DNA of 32,363 nt, from positions 1-32,363 of the forward strand of contig JAKSDA010000604.1 of NCBI GenBank assembly GCA_022360315.1, written 5' to 3'. The translations under genes and the position numbers were made by a program. The stretch's first letter is position 1, and each line of letters opens with the position of its first letter. The stretch is from Pseudomonadota bacterium (GTDB lineage Bacteria; Myxococcota_A; Polyangia; Haliangiales; Haliangiaceae). The notes below the pieces were generated by a model. It saw only the letters and a list, made by a program, of their open reading frames with translations. It made no database searches and was not told the origin of the DNA. Positions 1 through 8,280 of the stretch are shown piece by piece.

Positions 1-103
1 AACGCCGCTACCATTATTGGGCAAAGCCCTCCGGCGGACTCCCGCCGGGCGCCCCATGTGCCCGAAATCGGCTAATCGCCGCTCTCGGCCGGGACGCACG
101 CAG

Positions 104-129
104 ATTCGGGAAAACGATTTTTCCCGAAT
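104..129. other. Terminator-like inverted repeat
   Basis: The arms ATTCGGGAAAA and TTTTCCCGAAT pair perfectly over 11 bp around a 4-nt loop. The A-rich and T-rich inner arms resemble a bidirectional intrinsic terminator, although no long T tract follows outside the stem. It may end a gene that lies left of the window. This is read directly from the sequence; the function is inferred. Confidence 0.45.
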
Positions 130-209
130 GCTGCTAGTGTGTCGCGTCGCCCTCCGGGGTCAGTGACGTTACAGAAAACGCGGAGTTGGCGTGATTTGTC
201 CATCGATTC

Positions 210-616
210 TTGTGGTGCCGGTTGGCGAAGGCAGCGGGCAGCTCGGGCTCGACGAACGGCAACGGGCAGGCCATCGTGGCTCCTGCCGACAGCTTCTCGC
301 GGCAGAAGGCCGAGGCCGACCTTGACCTCAAGCGCGCCAGGGCTGCCCGTGAGGCCCTCAAGCTGCGCCAGGAAGCCGATGAGCTGTACGAGGCCCCGAC
401 GTTGTCGAGGCGGCGTTCAAACGCCTGGCTGGCCTCGCCTGCTCGCTGCTGCGGCACTATGCGACCGCGATCCCGCTCCTGGTCGACGAGCACCTGCCCC
501 AAGGGCTGTCGCCGGCCACGGCATCACGTATCAAGGCCGAGGTCTCGCGCCACGCCTTGGCCATGGTCGAACGCGATATCGCGGTGCTGGCCGAGCAGCC
601 GATCGGCAAGCTGTAG
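210..616 (+). pseudogene. Frameshifted phage terminase small subunit-like remnant
   Basis: Two reading frames together give one sensible protein. The first frame reads through SFSRQKAEADLDLKRARAA and ends near ELYEA at about 390. The second starts at DVVEAAFKRLAGL (398) and runs through ATASRIKAEVSRHALAMVE to a TAG at 614-616. One base appears to be missing in the GGCCCC run at 392-397. The charged helical segment before an E-A-[AV]-F/W motif is typical of Nu1-like small terminase subunits, which recognise phage DNA for packaging. No other phage gene is visible here. The N-terminal DNA-binding part is not recognisable and TTG at 210 is only a nominal start. The family call is by pattern and is moderately sure; the frameshift is directly visible. 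Confidence 0.5.
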
Positions 617-630
617 TCCGACAGTGCCAG

Positions 631-1584
631 CTACGACCCGTTGAGCTTCTTGTCGAGAGCGGCGCGGAGTAGCCGGAGCTGCTCGGGGTCGAGACCGGCG
701 AGCCGCTGCTCGGGGTCGAGACCGGTGAGCCGCTGCTCGGGAGTGACATGGCGGAGCAATTCGTCGGGGTCGAGGCCGGCGAGGCGCTGCTCTGGATCGT
801 AGTGGCTGAGTATTTCGTTGGGGTCTACAAGGTTGAGTAGTCCCTCGACGCCGACTGTCTCGAGGAGTCCCTTGACGACATCCCGATATTCCTCTGTGTC
901 TTTCAGCTCTTCCATGGTGCTGGCCTTCCTGATCCAGGCTTGAATCCACTGCAGGGACTTGGAATCTTTGACCTTGCCCCGGTCATCGGTGAACAGTCGG
1001 AGAAAATCATCGCGATCGGCATCGGCTACCTTGTCGAGGAGTGCGACCACTAGAGTATACCGACACCCGTCGAGACGCACATACCCGCCTTCAAGCTGCT
1101 CGGGTTCCACCTCGCATCGCTCGTATTCACGCCGCAGTGTCGGTGTCTCTTTGGGTACCACAAGCACGAGGCTCAGCTCGGACGGCTTCTGAATGGGGCA
1201 CTCGCCCAACGACAAATACTCCGTACCGTAGCTGAGCAGCTTCATGAGATCGCGCTGGCGGAGACCACGGGTCGGGCCTTTGAATTCGAGAATGGCCACA
1301 TCGGTCAACAGCGGCCAGAGACCGCGCATGACCTTTGCTTCGTGGTCTCGCCGCTCGGTGCTGTCCCGATATAGCAGCAACTGGTCGGCTGACCGCGGTG
1401 CGAGCGAAAGCACCTCCTCGACCTTGACCTCCCAGCCCGGCGGCTTCCGCTCTTTCATCAGGCTGGCGTAGGGATAGCGCCAGAACGTCTTGAGCGCGGG
1501 CTCTTTTCTTGTGTCGTTCTGGTTCCCATCGGGCGGGCTATTTTTGTGCGCCGTCACGGTTTGGGTACCGTAAACGATCAACAC
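631..1584 (-). CDS. PD-(D/E)XK (Rpn-like) family protein with C-terminal short repeats
   Basis: This 317-residue protein has a core segment TDVAILEFKGPTRG followed by a helix with LMKLLSYGTEY. The D-x(n)-E-x-K arrangement is that of PD-(D/E)XK nuclease-fold proteins such as the Rpn/transposase-like group. The last 60 residues hold four variants of the motif [TD]PEQRL[AT]GLD, a leucine-rich repeat-like tail common in such proteins, and the DNA repeats with it at about 680-790. The GTG start at 1584 has no clear ribosome binding site, and an internal start closer to WRYPYASLMKERK is possible. It converges on the terminase remnant. A nuclease role is inferred from the fold only; the protein could be an inactive or regulatory relative. 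Confidence 0.7.
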   Translation of the reverse strand: MLIVYGTQTVTAHKNSPPDGNQNDTRKEPALKTFWRYPYASLMKERKPPGWEVKVEEVLSLAPRSADQLLLYRDSTERRDHEAKVMRGLWPLLTDVAILEFKGPTRGLRQRDLMKLLSYGTEYLSLGECPIQKPSELSLVLVVPKETPTLRREYERCEVEPEQLEGGYVRLDGCRYTLVVALLDKVADADRDDFLRLFTDDRGKVKDSKSLQWIQAWIRKASTMEELKDTEEYRDVVKGLLETVGVEGLLNLVDPNEILSHYDPEQRLAGLDPDELLRHVTPEQRLTGLDPEQRLAGLDPEQLRLLRAALDKKLNGS

Positions 1585-2285
1585 CTGCCGAGGGCAAGTG
1601 AGTGGCGCGTCAAATCGACGCGGTCGCGTCGAATCTTGGCGATGAGAGATCGCCTGCTAATGCGATCGCTACTGGCTCGTCGACCCAAAAAGCAGACCTT
1701 GCCTGTACTCGCTTGGGCCGAGGACGGGTACAGTACGATTCTCACCGCCGGCTCATGCGACCGCGGTCGCGCCGATGTTGCTCGATCGCCAAGCATTAGC
1801 GCGTCCATTTGAATTCGACTTCGTCGCAAGAATTAATGGCAAGGCGGATGTAGCTTGCATCCACTCCTCGCGCACCCGCTGGCGGCGCGCCTCGTCGCTC
1901 TGGCTCGGTCCGAGGTTTTTGGACCGGCTCTAAGTTAATTGCTTATACTGAATGTCTCAGGCTACGAGTACGATCTCACTTCTCTGTGCGAACATGGGAT
2001 AAAACGCTACCTGCGATCCCGAATTACTCAATTAAGAGGAACGACGGCTACATGATGAAACAATCATGAGTGGTTAAGAATGCTCAAGAAGGGCGTCTTT
2101 GACACTAGAATTCTCAGGCTGAACAAGGTGTTCGCGCCGAACCGGCCGTCGAGAATATGCGTTTTCTATCCGGGAATCGATGTCCTACGAGGCGGGGAGA
2201 TCGAAAAGACCGGAATCAGGACCTGATGCCGAGCATTGGGCTTCTCTGATTTCACTGGCCATCACTCACCATCACTCACCATCAC
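1585..2285. other. Stretch without a convincing gene
   Basis: Composition becomes more AT-rich from about 1830. A promoter-like pair TTGGAC (1919-1924) and TATACT (1944-1949) has a long 19-nt spacer. It precedes two tiny possible ORFs: one ending TQLRGTTAT at about 2055, and one of 47 codons from ATG 2080 (MLKKGVFDTRILRLNKVFAP) to a TGA near 2223. Neither resembles a known family or has a good ribosome binding site. The stretch may be decayed mobile DNA. Confidence 0.4.
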
Positions 2286-2289
2286 TCAC
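2260..2289. repeat. Three tandem copies of CATCACTCAC
   Basis: Three perfect 10-bp copies lie head to tail. The third copy supplies the TGA stop codon of the minus-strand NUDIX gene at 2286-2288, so the array lies just downstream of that gene. It is probably a slippage product. Confidence 0.9.
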
Positions 2290-2879
2290 CCCAGATCGGT
2301 ATTGCCGAGCAGGTCCAAAAACTGGCCCAGAATCTTGTACGTCAGTCCCCACACCACGTGGCCGTCGTAGCGCCAGCACGGCCACGTGGTCGGCAGCGGG
2401 CCAATCCGGTACGTATAATTGCCGGACAACTCGCCGGACGCAACGCGGTCCACGGGCAGCCAAAACGCAGTTTCGGCTTCATGGCCAAGGGACAGCTTGC
2501 CCTTTTTTGTCTGGACAAAAACAAATGGCGTGACCGTGAGCGGCAGGAGGCGGGCGCGGGCGCGGGTGTGAATCGTATCCAGGCGTCCGATCGGTCGAGC
2601 GGTGGCCAAAAGGTCGAGCCCTACTTCCTCGCGCGTCTCGCGTACCGCCGTTGCGCGCAGATCGATATCGCCCTGCGACGCCCGGCCGCCCGGCAGGCAG
2701 ACTTGACCGGACCAGCGATCGCCTTCGCGCTCACTGCGCTTCATGAGCAGAATATCGGGACTCTCGCGTCGATAGCGCAAAAGCACAGCGACCGCCGAGC
2801 GAGACAGCCCACGCTTTGAGATCAGCGCCGGCTGGTAGGCAGCCAGCCGGCGCTCGACATGCGGTAGTGAGAGATCCAA
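2286..2879 (-). CDS. NUDIX hydrolase, CoA pyrophosphatase (NudL)-like
   Basis: The 197-residue product carries a NUDIX box, LPGGRASQGDIDLRATAVRE followed by TREEVGLDL, which coordinates the metal that cleaves nucleoside-diphosphate-linked substrates. The box is one residue longer than the classical spacing, as often seen in NudL-like proteins. Just before it, ILLMKRSEREGDRWSGQV matches the upstream signature of the CoA pyrophosphatase group (LL-x-KR-x(n)-GQV-x-LPGG). Likely substrates are CoA or acyl-CoA, but specificity cannot be read from sequence. The start is TTG at 2879, with no in-frame ATG nearby and a poor ribosome binding site. The FMN reductase gene on the same strand ends 65 bp upstream, so the two may be cotranscribed. 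Confidence 0.85.
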   Translation of the reverse strand: MDLSLPHVERRLAAYQPALISKRGLSRSAVAVLLRYRRESPDILLMKRSEREGDRWSGQVCLPGGRASQGDIDLRATAVRETREEVGLDLLATARPIGRLDTIHTRARARLLPLTVTPFVFVQTKKGKLSLGHEAETAFWLPVDRVASGELSGNYTYRIGPLPTTWPCWRYDGHVVWGLTYKILGQFLDLLGNTDLG

Positions 2880-2944
2880 TGTGCATCAAGAGTAGCCCGG
2901 ATCATTGCCCGCGACACCTGCTGCAGTTGCATCTGCTGCTCGGT

Positions 2945-3502
2945 TTATTTCGCCAGAGTCTGCGCCGCCTGGACCAGTTCGTGACCGATCGTGTACAGGC
3001 GTTCGCCCAGCCGCTGGTCATGCGGCACGCCTTGCTCGTCAAACGCGGCGTCGGCACGCGAGATCGGTGCCGTCAGAGGTAGGGTCCATCCGCGCAGCGC
3101 GCGCACGATGAACTCCATTGTGTTGATGGCCTGTAGCGCTTGATCGCCACCCGCAGTGGCCACGAGAGCGATGACCTTGCCGCTCAAATACGGCGGATCG
3201 TCGTTGCTGAGCAATTGCAACCAGTCGATGGCGTTCTTGAACGCACCGCTGATCGAGCCGTGATAGAGCGGACTGCACCACACCATGCCGTGCGCAGAGC
3301 GAACCGCATCGACCAATGGCTCGACCTCGGACGGAGTAGGCCCGTATTCGTACATCGGCAGGGCCAGGGTTTGCACATCCATACTCACGACTGCCGCACC
3401 GGCATTGCGAGCCCCGGCCAGAACATTCTCGATGGCCAAGGTGCTCGAAGAACGGCGGCTGGCTGAACCGCCCAGGCCAACAATTTTGATCTGCGTCGTC
3501 AC
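2945..3502 (-). CDS. NADPH-dependent FMN reductase family flavoprotein
   Basis: The 185-residue flavodoxin-fold protein has the N-terminal phosphate-binding loop GLGGSASRRSSS, the conserved SPLYHGSISGAFKNAIDWL segment that contacts the isoalloxazine ring, and ATAGGDQALQ toward the C-terminus. These are hallmarks of the SsuE/ArsH/chromate-reductase superfamily, which reduces FMN, quinones or metal ions with NAD(P)H. Length is normal for the family. Translation starts with GTG at 3502; no strong ribosome binding site is seen. An overlapping frame with an ATG at about 3518 is a shadow. The natural acceptor cannot be told from the sequence. Confidence 0.88.
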   Translation of the reverse strand: MTTQIKIVGLGGSASRRSSSTLAIENVLAGARNAGAAVVSMDVQTLALPMYEYGPTPSEVEPLVDAVRSAHGMVWCSPLYHGSISGAFKNAIDWLQLLSNDDPPYLSGKVIALVATAGGDQALQAINTMEFIVRALRGWTLPLTAPISRADAAFDEQGVPHDQRLGERLYTIGHELVQAAQTLAK

Positions 3503-3640
3503 CGGATGGATTATTCATCACCGCGCCCACCACCCGCTACGGGCACAACCGCCAACCCGGCATCACCCGACTCGGAACAGAAGCGAGGGACCCGGAACAG
3601 AAGCGCGGCGGCACATGTAGTACAGAAACGGAACATTTTC

Positions 3641-3668
3641 TTGGTGGGACCACTGCACGCGCTAGACT
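3641..3668 (+). promoter_or_regulatory. Possible sigma-70-type promoter of the four-gene cassette
   Basis: TTGGTG (3641-3646) and TAGACT (3663-3668) are separated by 16 nt, about 70 nt before the first start codon of the cassette. Downstream, CCCGCA (3671-3676) and TGCGGG (3688-3693) form a small inverted repeat that would sit in the untranslated leader. Both hexamers are imperfect, so this is a weak call. Confidence 0.25.
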
Positions 3669-3734
3669 AGCCCGCATTGCCTCTCACTGCGGGTTATCCT
3701 GCTGTGCGACTGGCCGTCCACGAGGTGCTGCGAG

Positions 3735-5951
3735 TTGACTCGTCAAAAAACGTTCGACAGCGAAGAAATAGAGGGAATGCGAGGGCTTACCTCGCTCACC
3801 GAGCCAGGTGAAGAGGATCGGGTCGGAGCCGTGGTCGACGTCGCGGTCATCGGCGCGAGAGGCGATGGCAAAACCCAGTTCATCGTTCACGCCATCCGCA
3901 CCCTGCGCGCCTATGCACCCCCACTTGAAGGCGTAGAACATCAATATAATCGAGATGTTCTTCAAGTAGTAATGAGTGCGCGCGAGCCTCGCCCAGAAGC
4001 CACGCCGCCCGGCGTGGTACCGCATTACGTATTTCGGATCCGCCCCGATTCACTGCTCTCTCAAGTGGGCCTACCTGGACGTTTGACTCTGTACGCCCGT
4101 GTGGCAGGTCTGTGGTTCTACGGTTTGTTGTCGTTGCTCAACGCCAGTCTGGTCGGGGTACTGTTGAGCTGGCTGCGCGGTGGCCCCGACGCTGCTTCGA
4201 TCGGTTCGGCGGTGGGTTTGTTCGCCGTGGGGGTGCTGGTGGGTGCTTTTCTGTCCCGCCGCCAGTTCATGCGCCGCGGCGATATCGAGATCGTCTTCTG
4301 GGACGTGGCTGGCGAGCACGTGTACAGCGCCAGCGCCGCGGACTATTATTCGTTTTTGAGCGCATTGGTACGCCAGCGCCGCGAGCGGGCATCGGAAGCG
4401 CGATCGTATGCATTTGCTCCGGTGCTCCTGTGCAACCCGCTGTCGCTGGGCACGCGCATCGAGGGGTCGCCATACGCGCGGCTGCGCCAGCTCATGCCGC
4501 TCTTTGCATCGCTCAACGAGCCGCTCCCCCGCGCCATGGTGGCGATCAATCGCTGGACCGTGGTCAAAGAAGTGTGTACGCCAGATGCCAACCGCGACGA
4601 CGTCGTGGCCGTGGCAGCACGCGCGCGAATCGCACATGCTGAGCTCGACGACGCCGAACTCGACGGCGCTGGAGTCGGAAGCGCCAAACCCGAAGGCAGC
4701 GAGCTCGGCGGTGCTCGAGCCGATAGCGCCAAACCCGGTAGCACCAGGCCCGAAAGCAGCGAGCTCGACAGTGCCAGACCCGACAGCGCCCAGCCCCCCG
4801 ATGGCCAAGCCGAACAGAATCGCGCCGAATCCCTTAACACATCCGAAACTCAGTCCCCGACTTCGAATGGCCAGACTGCCGGTACCGACCGGGCTAGTGC
4901 GCGAAATGCCCTTCCCGTAGTCGAGCGCGACGTGGTGCGCAAACACTGCCTCGACGCTGAGGACGGCGCTGGAGACGGCGACGACCGGGATATTCACTTT
5001 TCGTATCTGCGCTACGACGCGGGCATTCAATGTGAGTTTCGCGAGCGCAAATGGGATCGCTGGGATAGTCTGCCCGGACCGATCAAAACTCGCTGGCGGG
5101 CGCCCACCCGGGCCAATCCCGACACATTGCTCGAGTACATCTACGAAGATGGCCCGGGCTCGTTTCGCGGCGAGGTGCGCAGGTCGTTCCTCAACTGGCT
5201 GGCCGGGCTGGCGTTTCATCCGGCCTCGTACGGCCAGGCCAGGACGCGGCAACCTGCCCATATTGTCGCCCCCCTCATGGCCGACCCCGATATGGCCGAC
5301 CCCGAGCAACCGACCTGGCCAGTGGCGATGAAAAGCCCGGTGGCCCGGGTGAGCGCGGAGCACAACGGGCATGTGGCGCACGGTGCAGAGGACACGCGCG
5401 AACCCATCGGCGCGGAGCATGATCCGGCCCCATCGGAGCGCCCCGAGCTCGTGATCGTCGACCAAGAGCCCGGCGACGTGCAGGGCGATATGTGGACGCC
5501 GCGGCCACTCAGCGCCGAAGGTCTCGAGGAGTTTGCCCGGGGTACCATCGCGCCGGTCAGCCCGTACGGAGAGCCAGCGCCGATTCGGGCCGGATCTCTG
5601 GCCGAGGCGGTAGAGCAGGAAGGCTGGCAGGCAGAGCCAAACAGGCCGACCGATCGGTCGCCGGGCGGAGCCGACCAGAGCGCGGAAACGCTGCCCGAGG
5701 TGGCCGCGGAACCCCTGCCCGAGGTGGCCGGCGACGTGGCACCTCGAGCCCCAAATGAGCCACCTTCTGAACCCGCTGACGGCGGACAGGACTTTGTCCG
5801 CGAGAGCACAGCTCCGGGCATCGGGCCGGGCGATTCCGGGCCCCACAGCGAGGTGGACAGCGCAGATGATGCCGCGCAGGGCAAATCGCGGGCCAGACGC
5901 CAGGGCGATACGATCCCGGTCTCGGGTGGTTTTGGCAGCAGTGGAACCTGA
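3735..5951 (+). CDS. Membrane P-loop GTPase-like protein (DO-GTPase-like), first gene of the cassette
   Basis: This 738-residue protein has a Walker A/G1 loop GARGDGKTQF (residues 40-49) and a G3-type motif DVAGE (190-194), as in TRAFAC GTPases of the type found in bacterial conflict and signalling systems. Where a G4 NKxD is expected it has NRWT (272-275), so guanine specificity is uncertain. Two transmembrane segments (about 125-147 and 156-174) sit between G1 and G3, which would tether the domain to the inner membrane. Residues 300-390 are a degenerate repeat of AELD, SAKPE and SELDSARPDSAQP-like units, and residues 505-738 are acidic, Pro-rich and probably disordered. TTG 3735 follows GAGGTG at good spacing; ATG 3777 is the alternative. 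GTPase-fold ATPase activity cannot be excluded. The family name is by resemblance. Confidence 0.72.
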   Translation: MTRQKTFDSEEIEGMRGLTSLTEPGEEDRVGAVVDVAVIGARGDGKTQFIVHAIRTLRAYAPPLEGVEHQYNRDVLQVVMSAREPRPEATPPGVVPHYVFRIRPDSLLSQVGLPGRLTLYARVAGLWFYGLLSLLNASLVGVLLSWLRGGPDAASIGSAVGLFAVGVLVGAFLSRRQFMRRGDIEIVFWDVAGEHVYSASAADYYSFLSALVRQRRERASEARSYAFAPVLLCNPLSLGTRIEGSPYARLRQLMPLFASLNEPLPRAMVAINRWTVVKEVCTPDANRDDVVAVAARARIAHAELDDAELDGAGVGSAKPEGSELGGARADSAKPGSTRPESSELDSARPDSAQPPDGQAEQNRAESLNTSETQSPTSNGQTAGTDRASARNALPVVERDVVRKHCLDAEDGAGDGDDRDIHFSYLRYDAGIQCEFRERKWDRWDSLPGPIKTRWRAPTRANPDTLLEYIYEDGPGSFRGEVRRSFLNWLAGLAFHPASYGQARTRQPAHIVAPLMADPDMADPEQPTWPVAMKSPVARVSAEHNGHVAHGAEDTREPIGAEHDPAPSERPELVIVDQEPGDVQGDMWTPRPLSAEGLEEFARGTIAPVSPYGEPAPIRAGSLAEAVEQEGWQAEPNRPTDRSPGGADQSAETLPEVAAEPLPEVAGDVAPRAPNEPPSEPADGGQDFVRESTAPGIGPGDSGPHSEVDSADDAAQGKSRARRQGDTIPVSGGFGSSGT

Positions 5952-5955
5952 TGCC

Positions 5956-7212
5956 ATGCGGGTCGTTTTCCGCCACGCCTGGATGCAAAAGCACCCCACG
6001 CCGAGCAATCGAGGCGGCGATTTTCACTGGCATCCGTCCGGGGCCATTCCTCCGGCGATCCGCAGCACCCTCGGCGAGCTGACCACGCGTGAGCGCGGCC
6101 AGAAAGCCAGCTTGTGGATCATCGACCCGTCCTACGTGGCGTGGGCCCGCACATTCGCCGCAGTCTCACCCGGCGATCAGCGCCGCTACACCGGGCTCGC
6201 TGCGACCATCGCTCAGCCTGCCGGCGACCGGGCCATGAGCGGGTCGACGTGGAGCCGGTCTCTGCCCGGAGTATTCGCCGCCCTGCCGCTGGTTCCTGCT
6301 GTACCGCTCGACGGATCGAATGATCGAATCGTCGGCCGCCCGGCCGCTCCGCTCGGTGACGGCTACGCTTTGCATTGCACCCTGGAAGGTCCGGCCGACG
6401 CGGCCGAAAAATCGGGCCCACAGGCGGTCGAGCCGGACCTTTTGCGCCGCCTCTTTGACGATGGCGAGCGCCGCCTGGCCGGCGCTCTGTACCGCGGTGG
6501 ACCGGCGACCAGTCGCGATGCCCACTCCGAGCACCTGCCCGGCACGGTTGGCAAACTGCTGTCCTGGTTTCCGCCAAACGAGCGGATCCGGCCGCGCACC
6601 GGAGTGTTTACCGCCCGATCCGTGGGCGTGGAAAAGCTCGGGCAGAGCGACGGCGTGGCCAACTTTTTTCACTACTTGACCCGGGCGTGGTTCTGCCCCG
6701 CAGCGATTTCCCGGCGCCGGCCCGGCTATGCGCTCGATTGCTGGCAGCTGGTCCTGGATCTCTCGGCCAGGGCGCTGCCCGAGTTGTTTGCCGACCTGAC
6801 TCGCATGGCCACGGCCTGGGATACAGCGGAAAACCTGTATCGCTATCTGGTCGACTGCGGTGCGCTATCGCCCGACGAGCTCGCTGCCTGCGAGGCCCGT
6901 GCACCTCGTCCACTGTACAACGACGCGGTGTCGGACGCCGGCTGGCTGTGGAATCGACTTCTTCACTACTGGGGACGCGGATTTTTGCCCGAGCGCCTGC
7001 TGCCGCAGTTGGCCGATTTACTGGCCCGACGAATCGCCATCGACCATCTCTTCCATCTCGACGCGCCGGACGACGATTCTCTGCCCGGGCGGTACCTGCG
7101 CCGGCTGCGCTACGAGGCGCTCTTGCCGCAAGAGCGGGTGGCGGCCATGATGGGCGCGGTGTCGCAGACTCTGCCCAGTCTTTCCCCCCATTCAGAGGTC
7201 TACCTTGGCTGA
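5956..7212 (+). CDS. Uncharacterised cassette protein, candidate GTPase partner
   Basis: The 418-residue product is soluble, has no signal peptide or membrane segment, and matches no family I can name with confidence. ATG 5956 lies 4 nt after the stop of the GTPase gene, so translation is probably coupled; the open frame extends upstream to 5755 inside the GTPase gene but that part is implausible. Notable segments are GDFHWHPSGAIPP near the N-terminus, RRYTGLAATIAQP (about residue 76), FTARSVGVEKLGQSDGVANF in the middle, and a helical C-terminal half rich in Leu, Arg and aromatic residues. Its place next to a DO-GTPase-like protein recalls the GTPase-associated protein 1 (GAP1) partners of such systems, but this link is inferred from order and not from a diagnostic motif. 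Confidence 0.7.
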   Translation: MRVVFRHAWMQKHPTPSNRGGDFHWHPSGAIPPAIRSTLGELTTRERGQKASLWIIDPSYVAWARTFAAVSPGDQRRYTGLAATIAQPAGDRAMSGSTWSRSLPGVFAALPLVPAVPLDGSNDRIVGRPAAPLGDGYALHCTLEGPADAAEKSGPQAVEPDLLRRLFDDGERRLAGALYRGGPATSRDAHSEHLPGTVGKLLSWFPPNERIRPRTGVFTARSVGVEKLGQSDGVANFFHYLTRAWFCPAAISRRRPGYALDCWQLVLDLSARALPELFADLTRMATAWDTAENLYRYLVDCGALSPDELAACEARAPRPLYNDAVSDAGWLWNRLLHYWGRGFLPERLLPQLADLLARRIAIDHLFHLDAPDDDSLPGRYLRRLRYEALLPQERVAAMMGAVSQTLPSLSPHSEVYLG

Positions 7213-8248
7213 ACGCAAATCCCGGGGCACTGCCCCCGACTCGGTGTCCAGCGATGCGCTCGCGACGATGAACGATCACCTGGCCCGCTTTTTCCAGCAC
7301 GCCGACTCCCTGTTGCAAGAGTGGCAGGCGTACGGCGACAAGCTGCAGGGTTCCATCGACGCCCAGGTGAATCAGCTCAACCAGACCGTGGCCAGTGCGG
7401 TCACCGAAGCGGGCAAGACTGCAGTGCACAAGATCGACGCCCAACTCGAACAGAGTATGGCCGAAAGTCTGGCCAGTGTACGGCGCGAGATCGACAGCAT
7501 TGCCCGCCTGGCCAATCAAACTGCCGCGCGCATGCAGGGAACGTCCCCGGCCGCGCGCGCCGGCGCCACCGGATCGGCCAGTGCCGTGCAATCGGGCGCC
7601 CGGCGACCCGGTGGCACCCGACCCGGTGGCACCAATCTACCGCCGGCCCGAGCCGGTGCCGGTTTTGCGAGCCCGATTTTTTGGGCCCTCATCACGGCCA
7701 ATATCATGCTCGCCGTACTGATCGGCATGGGCATCGACAGCTGTGAAAAGGCCGAGACCTCGACCGGAGTGAGCGCGTCGCGGCCGCCGGAGGTCCGCTC
7801 GCCGATCGCGCCGGGCAGCCAGAACCCGGGCGCCACCGATGGCGCCGGCGGGCAAAATGCACCTCGAGCCAAGCTGGCCAGCGACGCCGGGATCGCCGGT
7901 GCTGGCCACAGCTCGATGCGGCTCGCCGCTGACCAGGCCGGGCACGTATGCGCTGTTCTGGCCCGGGCATACGACTCCGAGGCCGCGCAAACACTGATCA
8001 CGGCCTCGGTTGCCGCAACCTGCACCACCGCTGAGGCAGCGGCGGTCGCCGACAGGCTGCTGGCCCGGCTGGCCACCCCGCCGGCCAGGACCAGCCCACA
8101 ACCCGGCAACAAGTCCAAAAAGAGCAAAGGACAGTCGAATGCGGGCCGCAAGCGGAGCTCGGGCAAGGGCAAGAGCTCGACGCAAAAGGGCAAGGGCTCG
8201 AGTGGAAAGAGCAAGAAGGCCGGCTCGAGCAAAAACAAGGGCAAGTAA
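7205..8248 (+). CDS. Single-pass membrane protein with helical N-terminus and Lys/Ser-rich tail
   Basis: TTG 7205 overlaps the previous stop by 8 nt and has CAGAGG six bases upstream, which supports this start. The 347-residue protein has three parts. Residues 15-115 are amphipathic helix, probably coiled coil, with many Gln, Ala and Val heptad-like positions. A Gly/Pro linker with repeated RPGGT leads to one transmembrane helix (about 153-177). The rest is Ala/Gly-rich, and the last 45 residues are almost only Lys, Ser and Gly (KSKKSKGQSN to SSKNKGK). The tail resembles histone-H1-like or polyanion-binding tails. Which side of the membrane it occupies is not decided by the sequence. The position suggests a linker between the GTPase pair and the synthase encoded next. 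Confidence 0.75.
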   Translation: MAERKSRGTAPDSVSSDALATMNDHLARFFQHADSLLQEWQAYGDKLQGSIDAQVNQLNQTVASAVTEAGKTAVHKIDAQLEQSMAESLASVRREIDSIARLANQTAARMQGTSPAARAGATGSASAVQSGARRPGGTRPGGTNLPPARAGAGFASPIFWALITANIMLAVLIGMGIDSCEKAETSTGVSASRPPEVRSPIAPGSQNPGATDGAGGQNAPRAKLASDAGIAGAGHSSMRLAADQAGHVCAVLARAYDSEAAQTLITASVAATCTTAEAAAVADRLLARLATPPARTSPQPGNKSKKSKGQSNAGRKRSSGKGKSSTQKGKGSSGKSKKAGSSKNKGK

Positions 8249-8249
8249 A

Positions 8250-8264
8250 GGGCCAAAGTGGCCC
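8250..8264. other. Small intergenic hairpin inside the cassette
   Basis: GGGCCA, three bases, TGGCCC lies directly after the stop codon of the third gene and 16 bases before the ATG of the fourth. It has no T tract. It could protect an upstream mRNA end or tune the ratio of the two gene products; the role is speculative. Confidence 0.35.
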
Positions 8265-8280
8265 CGGGGATGAATACGCA

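Noticed and set aside
139..672. 177-codon plus-strand frame
   Set aside because: It is Arg/Pro-rich and out of frame with the terminase-like segments, which are the meaningful reading.
4071..6008. 645-codon open frame on the minus strand
   Set aside because: It lies opposite the GTPase-like gene, is low-complexity Arg/Ala/Gly-rich, and has no family motif. High GC content creates such antisense frames.
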